Shown: piece by piece, positions 42,255-49,611 of the stretch
How positions within the stretch are numbered: position 1 is the stretch's first letter
Layout of the letters: each line of letters starts with the position of its first letter
Source of the DNA: Romeriopsis sp046049545
GTDB taxonomy: Bacteria; Cyanobacteriota; Cyanobacteriia; Leptolyngbyales; Leptolyngbyaceae
Length of the DNA: 64,000 nt
Direction of reading: 5' to 3'
Assembly (NCBI GenBank): GCA_046049545.1
Contig: JBJORF010000006.1
Span: 1-64,000 of the forward strand
Position numbers and translations under genes: made by a program
Notes under the pieces: generated by a model
Seen by the model: the letters and a program-made list of their open reading frames with translations, nothing else
What the model was told of the DNA's origin: nothing
Databases searched by the model: none

Positions 42255-43444
42255 CCTAGCGCCCCTGCTAAAATTGTCTTCGCGATCGCGTCGGTCACGG
42301 CACTCGGCTGTTCCGTCGCCAACTGCTGATACCACTGCTGGGTCAGCGCTGGGTCAGTGCCATGAATCATCTCCGCGCGTTGTCTGGCCTTGTGGACTAA
42401 ACCATTGACCCGATCGAGTCGTCGATTTTCGTAATGTTGCAATGCCGCGATCGATGCATCCACCGCCAAGCAATCCGCCAATACCCACGCATCTTCCAGC
42501 GCCTGACAACCCCCCTGCCCCAAATCCGGACAGGTCGTATGGGCCGCATCGCCTAGCAGCGCCACCCGGCCCTTGACCAAGCGATCGACGGGTCCCAGAT
42601 CGTGAATCGGAATACGGGCCATCGCAGCGGGATCGAAGGTTTGAATTAATTCCTGCACTGGATCAGCCCAACCTTGAAAGTAATTGGATAATTCGGCACG
42701 AAATGTATCAGGAGTCACATTTAACAATGCTAAATCAGACAGGGCCAATGGCACATCAAAAAAGAAATAACACAGATCGTCGCCCACTGGCATCACCGAA
42801 GCCCGCTGATGGTCACCCACATAGATCACCCAATGATCCGATGGCGCGATCGCCGCATTCTTGGGCACCAAACCATTCCAGTTCACATACCCGACATAGC
42901 GCGGTTCCACCACCTGACCCAAAACATATTCCCGCAAATTCGATCGCACGCCATTCGCCACAATCAACAGATCGCCCGCCACCTTCAGACCATTGGCAAA
43001 GGTTGCCGTCACCTGCTCATCCGATTGCGTAATCCCCACACATTCATGACCTAACTGCACCTGCTGCCCTGTCTGCGCTTCAAACGCCCCCAGCAACATC
43101 GACTGCAAATCGGCTCGGGCCACGGGATAGGGTGCTTGTCCTACGGCCTCAGTCAACGGTGCCAATGGAATATCATTAAGCAACCTGCCATCGCGCCAAC
43201 GGTATTGCATGTACTGCAGGTTTCCTGCGATCGCCGCGATCGCCGCTCCCAGCCCCAACTGGTTCAGCACCTTCACCCCATTTGACCAAAGCGAAATGCC
43301 TGCCCCCACGGGACGAAGGGTTTGCACCCGATCGTAGACCGCGACATCAAACCCGACTTGGTTCAACGCGATCGCCGCCGCCAATCCCCCAATTCCCGCA
43401 CCAATGATGATGACTTTCTGAGGCTGTGGGGGCGCGTCATACAT
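42251..43444 (-). CDS. hpxO: FAD-dependent urate hydroxylase
   Basis: A 397-residue flavoprotein hydroxylase that converts urate to 5-hydroxyisourate using NADH and O2, replacing uricase. It has the N-terminal FAD fold (VIIIGAGIGGLAAAIALNQVGF). A later part has RVALLGDAAHTTCPDLGQGGCQALEDAWVLADCL, a form characteristic of HpxO. GGGAG lies about 12 bases before the ATG at 43444. It is transcribed divergently from the 43552 operon and leads a two-gene unit with uraD. Confidence 0.9.
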   Translation of the reverse strand: MYDAPPQPQKVIIIGAGIGGLAAAIALNQVGFDVAVYDRVQTLRPVGAGISLWSNGVKVLNQLGLGAAIAAIAGNLQYMQYRWRDGRLLNDIPLAPLTEAVGQAPYPVARADLQSMLLGAFEAQTGQQVQLGHECVGITQSDEQVTATFANGLKVAGDLLIVANGVRSNLREYVLGQVVEPRYVGYVNWNGLVPKNAAIAPSDHWVIYVGDHQRASVMPVGDDLCYFFFDVPLALSDLALLNVTPDTFRAELSNYFQGWADPVQELIQTFDPAAMARIPIHDLGPVDRLVKGRVALLGDAAHTTCPDLGQGGCQALEDAWVLADCLAVDASIAALQHYENRRLDRVNGLVHKARQRAEMIHGTDPALTQQWYQQLATEQPSAVTDAIAKTILAGALG

Positions 43445-43473
43445 TTGGCGAATTCTCCCAAAAAAATTACTGT

Positions 43474-43479
43474 TATAAT
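43474..43479. promoter_or_regulatory. Candidate -10 box in the divergent purine-cluster promoter
   Basis: TATAAT lies in an AT-rich 107-bp region between divergent hpxO and the 43552 gene. It can also read as TATAAC on the other strand. No good -35 hexamer and no GTA-N8-TAC NtcA site is present, so control by another regulator is possible. Confidence 0.4.
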
Positions 43480-43551
43480 TACCTCTAAATTAACCGCGCC
43501 TCCATCAAACCGCAAGCTATTCAAAATTCCATTACGTCTGACTCACAATCA

Positions 43552-44010
43552 ATGACCCCAACCACCGAAACTCGACGCATTTTCATCTGTGGTTCCGCCC
43601 TACGCGGCCAACCCGACCACCAAAACCTCGGCCAAGCCCGGTTTGTCCGTGCCGTTAAGACTCAGTCGCGCTACCGCCTCCATGCCGCTGAAAACGGTTG
43701 GCATCCGGCAATCTATGAGACCGCCACCAATGGCATTAGTATTCCCGGTGAGGAATACGAACTGTCGATCGCTGATTTTAATTATCTTGCTGAAAATGAA
43801 CCGCCGCATATGTATCCCAGCGATGTCGTTACTGAAGACGGCACGATTCTCACGGCATTTCTGTATCCCCAAGAACTAATTGTCCAACACGATTGGCCCG
43901 ATATTTCCAATTACGGCGGCTGGGCGACATACAAAGCCGCTCAGTCAAAGCCGCTCAGTCAGCCTAACCCAAACGCCCGCCATGGAAACCCTAACGCAAA
44001 TCCAAATTAA
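43552..44010 (+). CDS. Stand-alone allophanate-hydrolase C-terminal-like protein (GGCT fold)
   Basis: 152 residues. RIFICGSALRGQPDHQNL, YRLHAAENGWHPAIYE, NEPPHMYPSD and WPDISNYGGWATYKA match the C-terminal domain of AtzF-type allophanate hydrolases, here without the amidase domain. The fold is gamma-glutamylcyclotransferase-like. Its reaction in purine or ureide breakdown is not established. The last 29 bp overlap the next gene. The C-terminal PNPNARHGNPNANPN is low-complexity and looks like read-out into the overlap. Confidence 0.82.
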   Translation: MTPTTETRRIFICGSALRGQPDHQNLGQARFVRAVKTQSRYRLHAAENGWHPAIYETATNGISIPGEEYELSIADFNYLAENEPPHMYPSDVVTEDGTILTAFLYPQELIVQHDWPDISNYGGWATYKAAQSKPLSQPNPNARHGNPNANPN

Positions 44011-45217
44011 TGCCGATCGCCTCATGCAAGACCTCGATCGCCTTGCCACGATCGGGCAGCTAGACAACGGCGGGATTGGCCGACTGGCCTTCAGTTCCGA
44101 GGATATCGCCGCGCGACAATGGGTAGCGCAGCAACTCCAAGCAGCGGGCATGACCGTACAAATTGATGCCGCCGGGAATCTGATCGGACGCTATGCCGGA
44201 ACCAGCGATTTACCTGTTTTAGCCACCGGATCGCATATCGATACAGTGCCGATCGGCGGTAAATTTGATGGCTGTTTGGGCGTGCTGGCCGGGATTGAAG
44301 TCGTGCGCACCTTGCGGGAAAACCAAATTCAACTGCGCCATCCGATCGAGGTGATTATTTTCAGCGATGAAGAGCGATCGATGATCGGTTCAAAAGCAAT
44401 GGCGGGGCAGTTGGAGTCTTCTCCCGACCACTATGCCCGTCTCGATGGCACCCCGATTCAACAGAGTTTAGCCGCCGTGGGCGGGAATTGGGCGACAATC
44501 GCGACAGCCCAACGCGATCAGGCAATTGCGGCATTTATTGAACTGCATGTGGAACAAGGCGGCGTGCTGGAAAAAGCCGGAGCCGCAATTGGGGTCGTCA
44601 CCGGGGTCGTTGGTCAGCGGCGGTTTGCGGTGCAGATTCAAGGCCAGCCAAATCATGCAGGCACAACTCCAATGACCGATCGGCAGGATGCCCTCGTCGC
44701 CGCTGCCCAATTGGTATTGGCCGTGAATCAACTTGCACTGCAAACCCCCGGCGAACAAGTCGCAACCGTTGGCCATCTCACCGTTTCCCCCAATGCTACA
44801 AATACGATTCCGGGCCATGTTGAACTGCACATTGATTTGCGCGATTTATCGGGTGAGCATTTACAGCGGTTAATCCAACAAATCGAGATCCACATCAATC
44901 ACATCGCCGTACTGACCAATACGACAATCACTTGGCGATCGCTGCTCGATATCGAACCTACCCGCGCCGATCCACGCATCATTCACACCCTCACACAGCT
45001 TTGTGTAACCCAGGATTTGGCCTATCTTGAACTGCCCAGTCGCGCGGGCCATGATGCCCAGGCGATGGGGCGCGTGGTCCCAATGGGAATGATTTTTGTG
45101 CCGAGCCGATCGGGCATTAGCCATTCCGAACAGGAGTTTACCAGTGCTGAAGAATGTGCTCAGGGTACCAGTTTGTTATTACAGAGTTTGATAAAATTAG
45201 ACGCGCTACTTGACTAA
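43982..45217 (+). CDS. allC: Zn-dependent ureide amidohydrolase, AllC type
   Basis: 411 residues from the ATG at 43982; the longer frame to 43880 runs through the upstream gene. It is an M20-like enzyme: VLATGSHIDTVPIGGKFDG, FSDEERSMIG, IELHVEQGGVLE, GQPNHAGTTPMTDRQDAL and RAGHDAQAMG contain the metal and substrate residues of allantoate amidohydrolase and N-carbamoyl amino acid hydrolases. With urate genes on both sides, allantoate is the likely substrate. It is in an operon with uraH 9 bp downstream. Confidence 0.88.
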   Translation: METLTQIQINADRLMQDLDRLATIGQLDNGGIGRLAFSSEDIAARQWVAQQLQAAGMTVQIDAAGNLIGRYAGTSDLPVLATGSHIDTVPIGGKFDGCLGVLAGIEVVRTLRENQIQLRHPIEVIIFSDEERSMIGSKAMAGQLESSPDHYARLDGTPIQQSLAAVGGNWATIATAQRDQAIAAFIELHVEQGGVLEKAGAAIGVVTGVVGQRRFAVQIQGQPNHAGTTPMTDRQDALVAAAQLVLAVNQLALQTPGEQVATVGHLTVSPNATNTIPGHVELHIDLRDLSGEHLQRLIQQIEIHINHIAVLTNTTITWRSLLDIEPTRADPRIIHTLTQLCVTQDLAYLELPSRAGHDAQAMGRVVPMGMIFVPSRSGISHSEQEFTSAEECAQGTSLLLQSLIKLDALLD

Positions 45218-45226
45218 ATTCACGCC

Positions 45227-45580
45227 ATGGGAAAACTCACGACACATATTCTCGATACGGCCCAAGGCTGTCCTGGAGTGGGCATTAGTATTGAACTTTG
45301 GCAATTCAGCGAAAATTCCCGACAGCATCTTATTTCAACCACAACCAATGCCGATGGACGGACTGATCAGCCGTTACTCAGTGGTGATCAATTCCAAGTG
45401 GGCAGCTATGAATTAATCTTTCATATCGGGTCATATTTCCAACAACAAGGCATGAATTTAAGCGAACCGCCATTTCTCGATCGGGTACCCATTCGCTTTA
45501 ATATCGCCGATCGGGAGCAGCATTATCATGTGCCGTTGTTGGCTTCGCCTTGGTCTTACAGCACCTATCGCGGTAATTAG
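45227..45580 (+). CDS. uraH: 5-hydroxyisourate hydrolase
   Basis: A 117-residue transthyretin-like enzyme that hydrolyses 5-hydroxyisourate to OHCU, the second step after HpxO. It opens with LTTHILDTAQGCPG (conserved His) and ends in SYSTYRGN, which corresponds to the family's YRGS signature. It is the last gene of the rightward operon and stops 3 bp from the end of convergent puuE. It is called hpxT or pucM in other bacteria. Confidence 0.94.
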   Translation: MGKLTTHILDTAQGCPGVGISIELWQFSENSRQHLISTTTNADGRTDQPLLSGDQFQVGSYELIFHIGSYFQQQGMNLSEPPFLDRVPIRFNIADREQHYHVPLLASPWSYSTYRGN

Positions 45581-45583
45581 AGA

Positions 45584-46528
45584 TTAGATGTTCGTTTTAG
45601 AGCTTCTGGGCTGCGGCGGATGCACCTGATGCCAATGCCTAGCAATATCCACCCGCCGACAACACCACACCCGATCGTGCCCCTGCACATAATCGAGAAA
45701 CCTGGCCAACGCAGCGGCCCGCCCCGGACGACCCACCAACCGACAATGTAACCCAATGCTCATCATTTTCGGGGCCGTTTCACCTTCCGCATACAGCACA
45801 TCAAAGGCATCCCGCAAATAGGCAAAAAATTGATCGCCACTATTAAACCCCTGATTCGTCGCAAAGCGCATATCGTTATTATCCAATGTGTAGGGAATCA
45901 CCAAATGGGGCCGATCGTAATCATCAACCCAGTAGGGCAAATCATCCGCATAGCTATCCGAATCGTACAGAAAGCCCCCCATTTCCACCACTAACTTGCG
46001 CGTATGCGGACTGTTGCGCCCGGTGTACCAGCCCAACGGACGACTGCCCGTCACCCGTTCATGAATCGCGATCGCCTGTTGAAAATGCTCCCGCTCCTGG
46101 GCTTCGGTAAAATCCTTATATTCAATCCAGCGCCAACCGTGGGAGGCAATTTCCCAGTCTGCCGCCTGCATTGCCGCCACCACTTCTGGATTTCGCTCCA
46201 AGGCCATCGCGATACCGTACACCGTCACCGGAATGTGCCGATCGGTGAACAGCCGATGCAGTCGCCAGAAGCCCGATCGGCTGCCATATTCATAGCAGGA
46301 CTCCATATTCATATGCCGCAGTCCGACAAACGGTTGTGCCCCCACAATTTCTGACAAAAATGCCTCCGAAGCCGCATCTCCATGCAAAATGCAGTTTTCG
46401 CCGCCTTCTTCGTAGTTAATGACGAACTGCACGGCAATTTTGGCATTGTCTGGCCATTGAGCATGGGGTGGATGCTGACCATAACCCACCAGATCGCGGG
46501 GATAAATCGAATTGTGCATGCTAAACAT
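45584..46528 (-). CDS. puuE: Allantoinase PuuE (polysaccharide-deacetylase fold)
   Basis: A 314-residue cofactor-independent allantoinase of the carbohydrate esterase 4/NodB fold. YPRDLVGYGQHPPHAQWP, QFVINYEEGGENCILHGD and the WEIASHGWRWIEY and GWYTGRNSPHTR blocks match PuuE. It opens the allantoin ring to allantoate, feeding AllC. Its ATG at 46528 overlaps the stop codon of the Rieske gene by 8 bp, so the two are coupled. Confidence 0.93.
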   Translation of the reverse strand: MFSMHNSIYPRDLVGYGQHPPHAQWPDNAKIAVQFVINYEEGGENCILHGDAASEAFLSEIVGAQPFVGLRHMNMESCYEYGSRSGFWRLHRLFTDRHIPVTVYGIAMALERNPEVVAAMQAADWEIASHGWRWIEYKDFTEAQEREHFQQAIAIHERVTGSRPLGWYTGRNSPHTRKLVVEMGGFLYDSDSYADDLPYWVDDYDRPHLVIPYTLDNNDMRFATNQGFNSGDQFFAYLRDAFDVLYAEGETAPKMMSIGLHCRLVGRPGRAAALARFLDYVQGHDRVWCCRRVDIARHWHQVHPPQPRSSKTNI

Positions 46529-47540
46529 TGACCAATCGCTGTTCGACTTCGCCGTGGGCTTTGAGCAATGCCGCGAGTTTTCGTCGCATCAAGATTCCCG
46601 GCTGATCGGTAAACATATGCTGCTCACCGCTGGGCCGCAGTGGCACATCATAATCAGTCGTTTCGAGGATCACTTTATCTTCCAGCGTGACCCGTCGATC
46701 GAAGGCAATCACATCCGCCGTTGGCGTATCCGCTTCGGTATCGTTACGCAGACAGAATTGGACAATTTGCGAGGTTCGATCATCGATCGGCGTAGCGGTA
46801 TTCACAATAATGTGGACTAATCCATTGGGATAATTAATCCGCAATTTGCAAGTAAATGGCATAAACCACTCCACATCTAAGGTGCGATGGGTTTGGGCCT
46901 GCGACATTTTCAAGTTTTGCTGCTGCTCGGGGGGATTAACTACACCCAGAATCGCCTGGGTGCGAATTCCGGTAGGGGTATCAATCACGTTTAATTGATC
47001 CGGAATCGGATGGTCAGCGCTACCGAACGTCCCCGTATGCACAAACGTCGGATGGGCCATATCAAATTCATTTTCCATCACCCGCAACCCCGGACAGCGC
47101 CAGGGTTCATAAAATTCGGGAATTAACCGAAAATCGGTCGCACTCGCTTCGGGAATCAGCGGAATCGCCTGCAATGGCTCATCCGCCAAACACACCCAAA
47201 CATAACCGTAGCGCTCGGCGGTTTGGAACGATCGAATAGCATAATTTCCCGGAATTTTCGCACCGCCTAATTGCGGCACGGCAACACAAACGCCAGCCCC
47301 ATCAAATTGCCAGCCATGGTACGGGCATTGAATTGTACCGTCGATGACTTTGCCTTTGGAGAGCTGTGCCGATCGATGGCAGCAGCGGTCTTCCGTGACG
47401 ACGGGTTGACCTGCGCGATCGCGCCAGAGGACAACTTTTTGGCCGAGTAAGGTGAAGGAATGGGGGGTTGCACGCAATTGCGTCAGTGGTAGGACAGGAT
47501 ACCAGAAACGCTTAAGAACGGGTTGTTGGGTTACGAGCAT
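46521..47540 (-). CDS. Rieske non-heme iron oxygenase, candidate hypoxanthine/purine oxygenase (HpxD-like)
   Basis: 339 residues. The Rieske 2Fe-2S ligands are Cys53-x-His55 (DRCCHRS) and Cys72-x2-His75 (CPYHGW). The mononuclear iron site is Asp160, His163 and His168 (ENEFDMAHPTFVH). It is translationally coupled to puuE inside a purine degradation cluster. In Klebsiella, the Rieske oxygenase HpxD with its reductase HpxE oxidises hypoxanthine, and hpx clusters include hpxO. A similar role is inferred here. No reductase gene is adjacent; ferredoxin could supply electrons. Chlorophyll-related Rieske oxygenases are the main alternative. Confidence 0.8.
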   Translation of the reverse strand: MLVTQQPVLKRFWYPVLPLTQLRATPHSFTLLGQKVVLWRDRAGQPVVTEDRCCHRSAQLSKGKVIDGTIQCPYHGWQFDGAGVCVAVPQLGGAKIPGNYAIRSFQTAERYGYVWVCLADEPLQAIPLIPEASATDFRLIPEFYEPWRCPGLRVMENEFDMAHPTFVHTGTFGSADHPIPDQLNVIDTPTGIRTQAILGVVNPPEQQQNLKMSQAQTHRTLDVEWFMPFTCKLRINYPNGLVHIIVNTATPIDDRTSQIVQFCLRNDTEADTPTADVIAFDRRVTLEDKVILETTDYDVPLRPSGEQHMFTDQPGILMRRKLAALLKAHGEVEQRLVNV

Positions 47541-47720
47541 GGCACCTCAGCAAAGATTCAATCACTTAGAGATTGCCCGATCGGCTGTGCAGGGTGGGTT
47601 GAGGCAATGATCGGGGGTTTGGTTCTGGGGCTTTGCTATAAGGTAATCGATATAGTGGGTGGTGGGTGTATCTTCTGCTACTGCATCGATGAATTTATAT
47701 TGACTCAACTCACCCAATCC

Positions 47721-48407
47721 TCACCCCTCTCCCTTCACCAACGACAACACCAACGGCAACACCAACGCCAAACCAAATCCGCCAAACACCAGCACCTCCA
47801 CCCCCAACAAAACCCGATTCCCCCAGCGTCCCTGCCATCCCTTCAGCCAACTGTCGGGCCGATCGCTTGATCGCACCGTCCACTGCCACATCGACTGAAT
47901 TAACGGCCATCCCCCGACTTTCGCACTCATCAGCCCATGCAGTCCCAGCATCAGCCCCAACCCCAGCCAACTCGCCAAATGTGCCAAATACCAAGGCTGA
48001 TTCACCGCTCCATTCGGCAACCAAGCCTCCTGCATCATCCGCCCCGTCAGCAATGCACAAGTCCCCGCCAATAGCATCAGCGTATTCACCCCCCGTTGCC
48101 AAGCCACCCAGCCAATCGCCTGTGGCACCTGACCTAATTGTGACAGGGTATCGTGCTGTACCAAGCGCCGATCGCCCCGCCGCAAACTGTAAACCGCAAA
48201 CAACGGCCACAGACAAAACAACATCACCCCGATCGTCCCATGAATATCCTGAAGCCCCGTCATCAATGGCAGCTTCAAGCCTCCCCAGCGCTGATCATAG
48301 GCGTTATAAACCAAGAAGCCAGAGACCAAAGCCCCACATACCAAAAGCGCCACGCCACCATGGAGCAAGCGCAATAAAGCAGGCTGATAGGGTTTCACTT
48401 GCGACAT
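47721..48407 (-). CDS. Cytochrome b561-like membrane protein
   Basis: 228 residues with about five hydrophobic helices. Histidines placed for heme b are seen in LLRLLHGGVALLV, LQDIHGTIGVML and YLAHLASWLGLGLMLGLHGLM. This is the bacterial cytochrome b561/b6-type domain, which passes electrons across the membrane. The partner is unknown. The ATG is at 48407. The 180 bp between it and the Rieske gene (47541-47720) show no feature. Confidence 0.85.
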   Translation of the reverse strand: MSQVKPYQPALLRLLHGGVALLVCGALVSGFLVYNAYDQRWGGLKLPLMTGLQDIHGTIGVMLFCLWPLFAVYSLRRGDRRLVQHDTLSQLGQVPQAIGWVAWQRGVNTLMLLAGTCALLTGRMMQEAWLPNGAVNQPWYLAHLASWLGLGLMLGLHGLMSAKVGGWPLIQSMWQWTVRSSDRPDSWLKGWQGRWGNRVLLGVEVLVFGGFGLALVLPLVLSLVKGEG

Positions 48408-48453
48408 GGGTTGCAGCGGTAATCAGTAAATCATCGCCTCAATTATCTCACGT

Positions 48454-48488
48454 CAATCCTCGCCCGATCGCCAATCCTCGCCCGATCG
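48454..48488. repeat. 18-bp-period direct repeat in the 48.4-48.9 kb gap
   Basis: CAATCCTCGCCCGATCG is repeated at 48454-48470 and 48472-48488, with a partial third copy after it. A GCCCCA/TGGGGC hairpin lies at 48516-48535. Another direct repeat, CGATGGATCGCCCCGCGA, is at 48871-48888 and 48896-48913. The 555-bp gap before cheW has no supported gene; the promoter of the chemotaxis operon must lie here. Confidence 0.6.
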
Positions 48489-48962
48489 TCAATCCTGAGT
48501 CGTCAATCTTTGGTAGCCCCAGCGGGAAGTGGGGCATCCTAGGACGATAGTCAAGCTCAGCATGATCAAGCTCGGCAAATCAGTCTCAGCGAATTCTGCG
48601 GGCCTTTACCGCGAATCCCCTGAGGCAGGAATATCCTTCGGATAGAAAATCAGTGCTTGCGCGGTGCTGTCATCCGAAATTCCGCGCCTATCCTAAAGGC
48701 AACCAGACCCTGTCATCGGTCGATCGGCGGATGTACAAAATCTCTGGTTTGGGTTTGGGTAACACTTCTCGAATCGATGCGTGCAGCAACCGACTAGCAA
48801 ACAAACTAATCGTTTCTACAGGTTGACGAGCGCCTCATCCGGAAGAACTCAGCGCGACTTCCGTCTGACGCGATGGATCGCCCCGCGACCTGACCCGATG
48901 GATCGCCCCGCGATCTTGCCCAATGCCGGCCTGCCCAATTCCCGTGTGTCCCAGTCATCACC

Positions 48963-49505
48963 ATGATTAATTCCTCTGTGCCAACGGTGGAAGCGGCTTC
49001 GCCGCTTAACCAAGTTCAGCAATACATTGGACTCAGTCTGCCGCCGGATTTACAGGTTTTATTACCGAATACCTGCGTTACGGAAGTGATTCCCCTGTCT
49101 GCTGAACAAATTGTCAGCCTGCCCGAAATGGCACCCTGTGTAATGGGCTTGACGAACTGGCGGGGCGAGGTGCTCTGGCTTGTGGATGTCAGCATCGTGA
49201 TGGGCAAAGAACCGCTTTACCGACGGTTCCAGCAGGGCGGTCGGCAAGGGCGATTTGATAGCCTCGTGGTGCAATACCAGCATCACACTGTGGGGCTTGT
49301 GGTTGATCAAGTGACGCAATTGCGCCAGTTGACCCCCCAGGAAATTCGGCCGTTATCTTTGGAACGACGGGTGCCGACTATTCCTGGACTACAGGGTGCT
49401 TGGGTATCGCCGGAAGGTGAGCGACATTGGATTTTGGATACGGCGGCCACGGTGCAATATATCGCCCAGGCCCTCGCTGGCAAACCCTCGGAAGAATCGC
49501 CCTAG
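48963..49505 (+). CDS. CheW-domain protein (PilI-like)
   Basis: A 180-residue scaffold that links receptors to the CheA kinase. The CheW fold is recognised in LPEMAPCVMGLTNWRGEVLWLVDVS and the later VVDQVTQLRQLTPQEIRPL. It is first in a three-gene unit with an MCP and a CheA, an order like the Synechocystis pil/tax3 genes that control type IV pilus function. The upstream pilG and pilH regulators are not in the window. Confidence 0.9.
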   Translation: MINSSVPTVEAASPLNQVQQYIGLSLPPDLQVLLPNTCVTEVIPLSAEQIVSLPEMAPCVMGLTNWRGEVLWLVDVSIVMGKEPLYRRFQQGGRQGRFDSLVVQYQHHTVGLVVDQVTQLRQLTPQEIRPLSLERRVPTIPGLQGAWVSPEGERHWILDTAATVQYIAQALAGKPSEESP

Positions 49506-49611
49506 CGATCGCGCCGAGAAATGCATCCAAAGTCAATCTCTGTTGCCCTGCGGTTGACCCACCTGCATTATTTGAGTTCCTGCATCACATTGTCCTGTCT
49601 GGCCTTCTACC

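Noticed and set aside
47710..48216. Minus-strand frame with Gly/Val repeats ending in GVGVAVGVVVGEG
   Set aside because: It is a shadow of the cytochrome b561-like gene produced by repetitive codons.
48781..48966. 61-residue plus-strand frame before cheW
   Set aside because: It runs through direct repeats with no ribosome site; composition is not protein-like.
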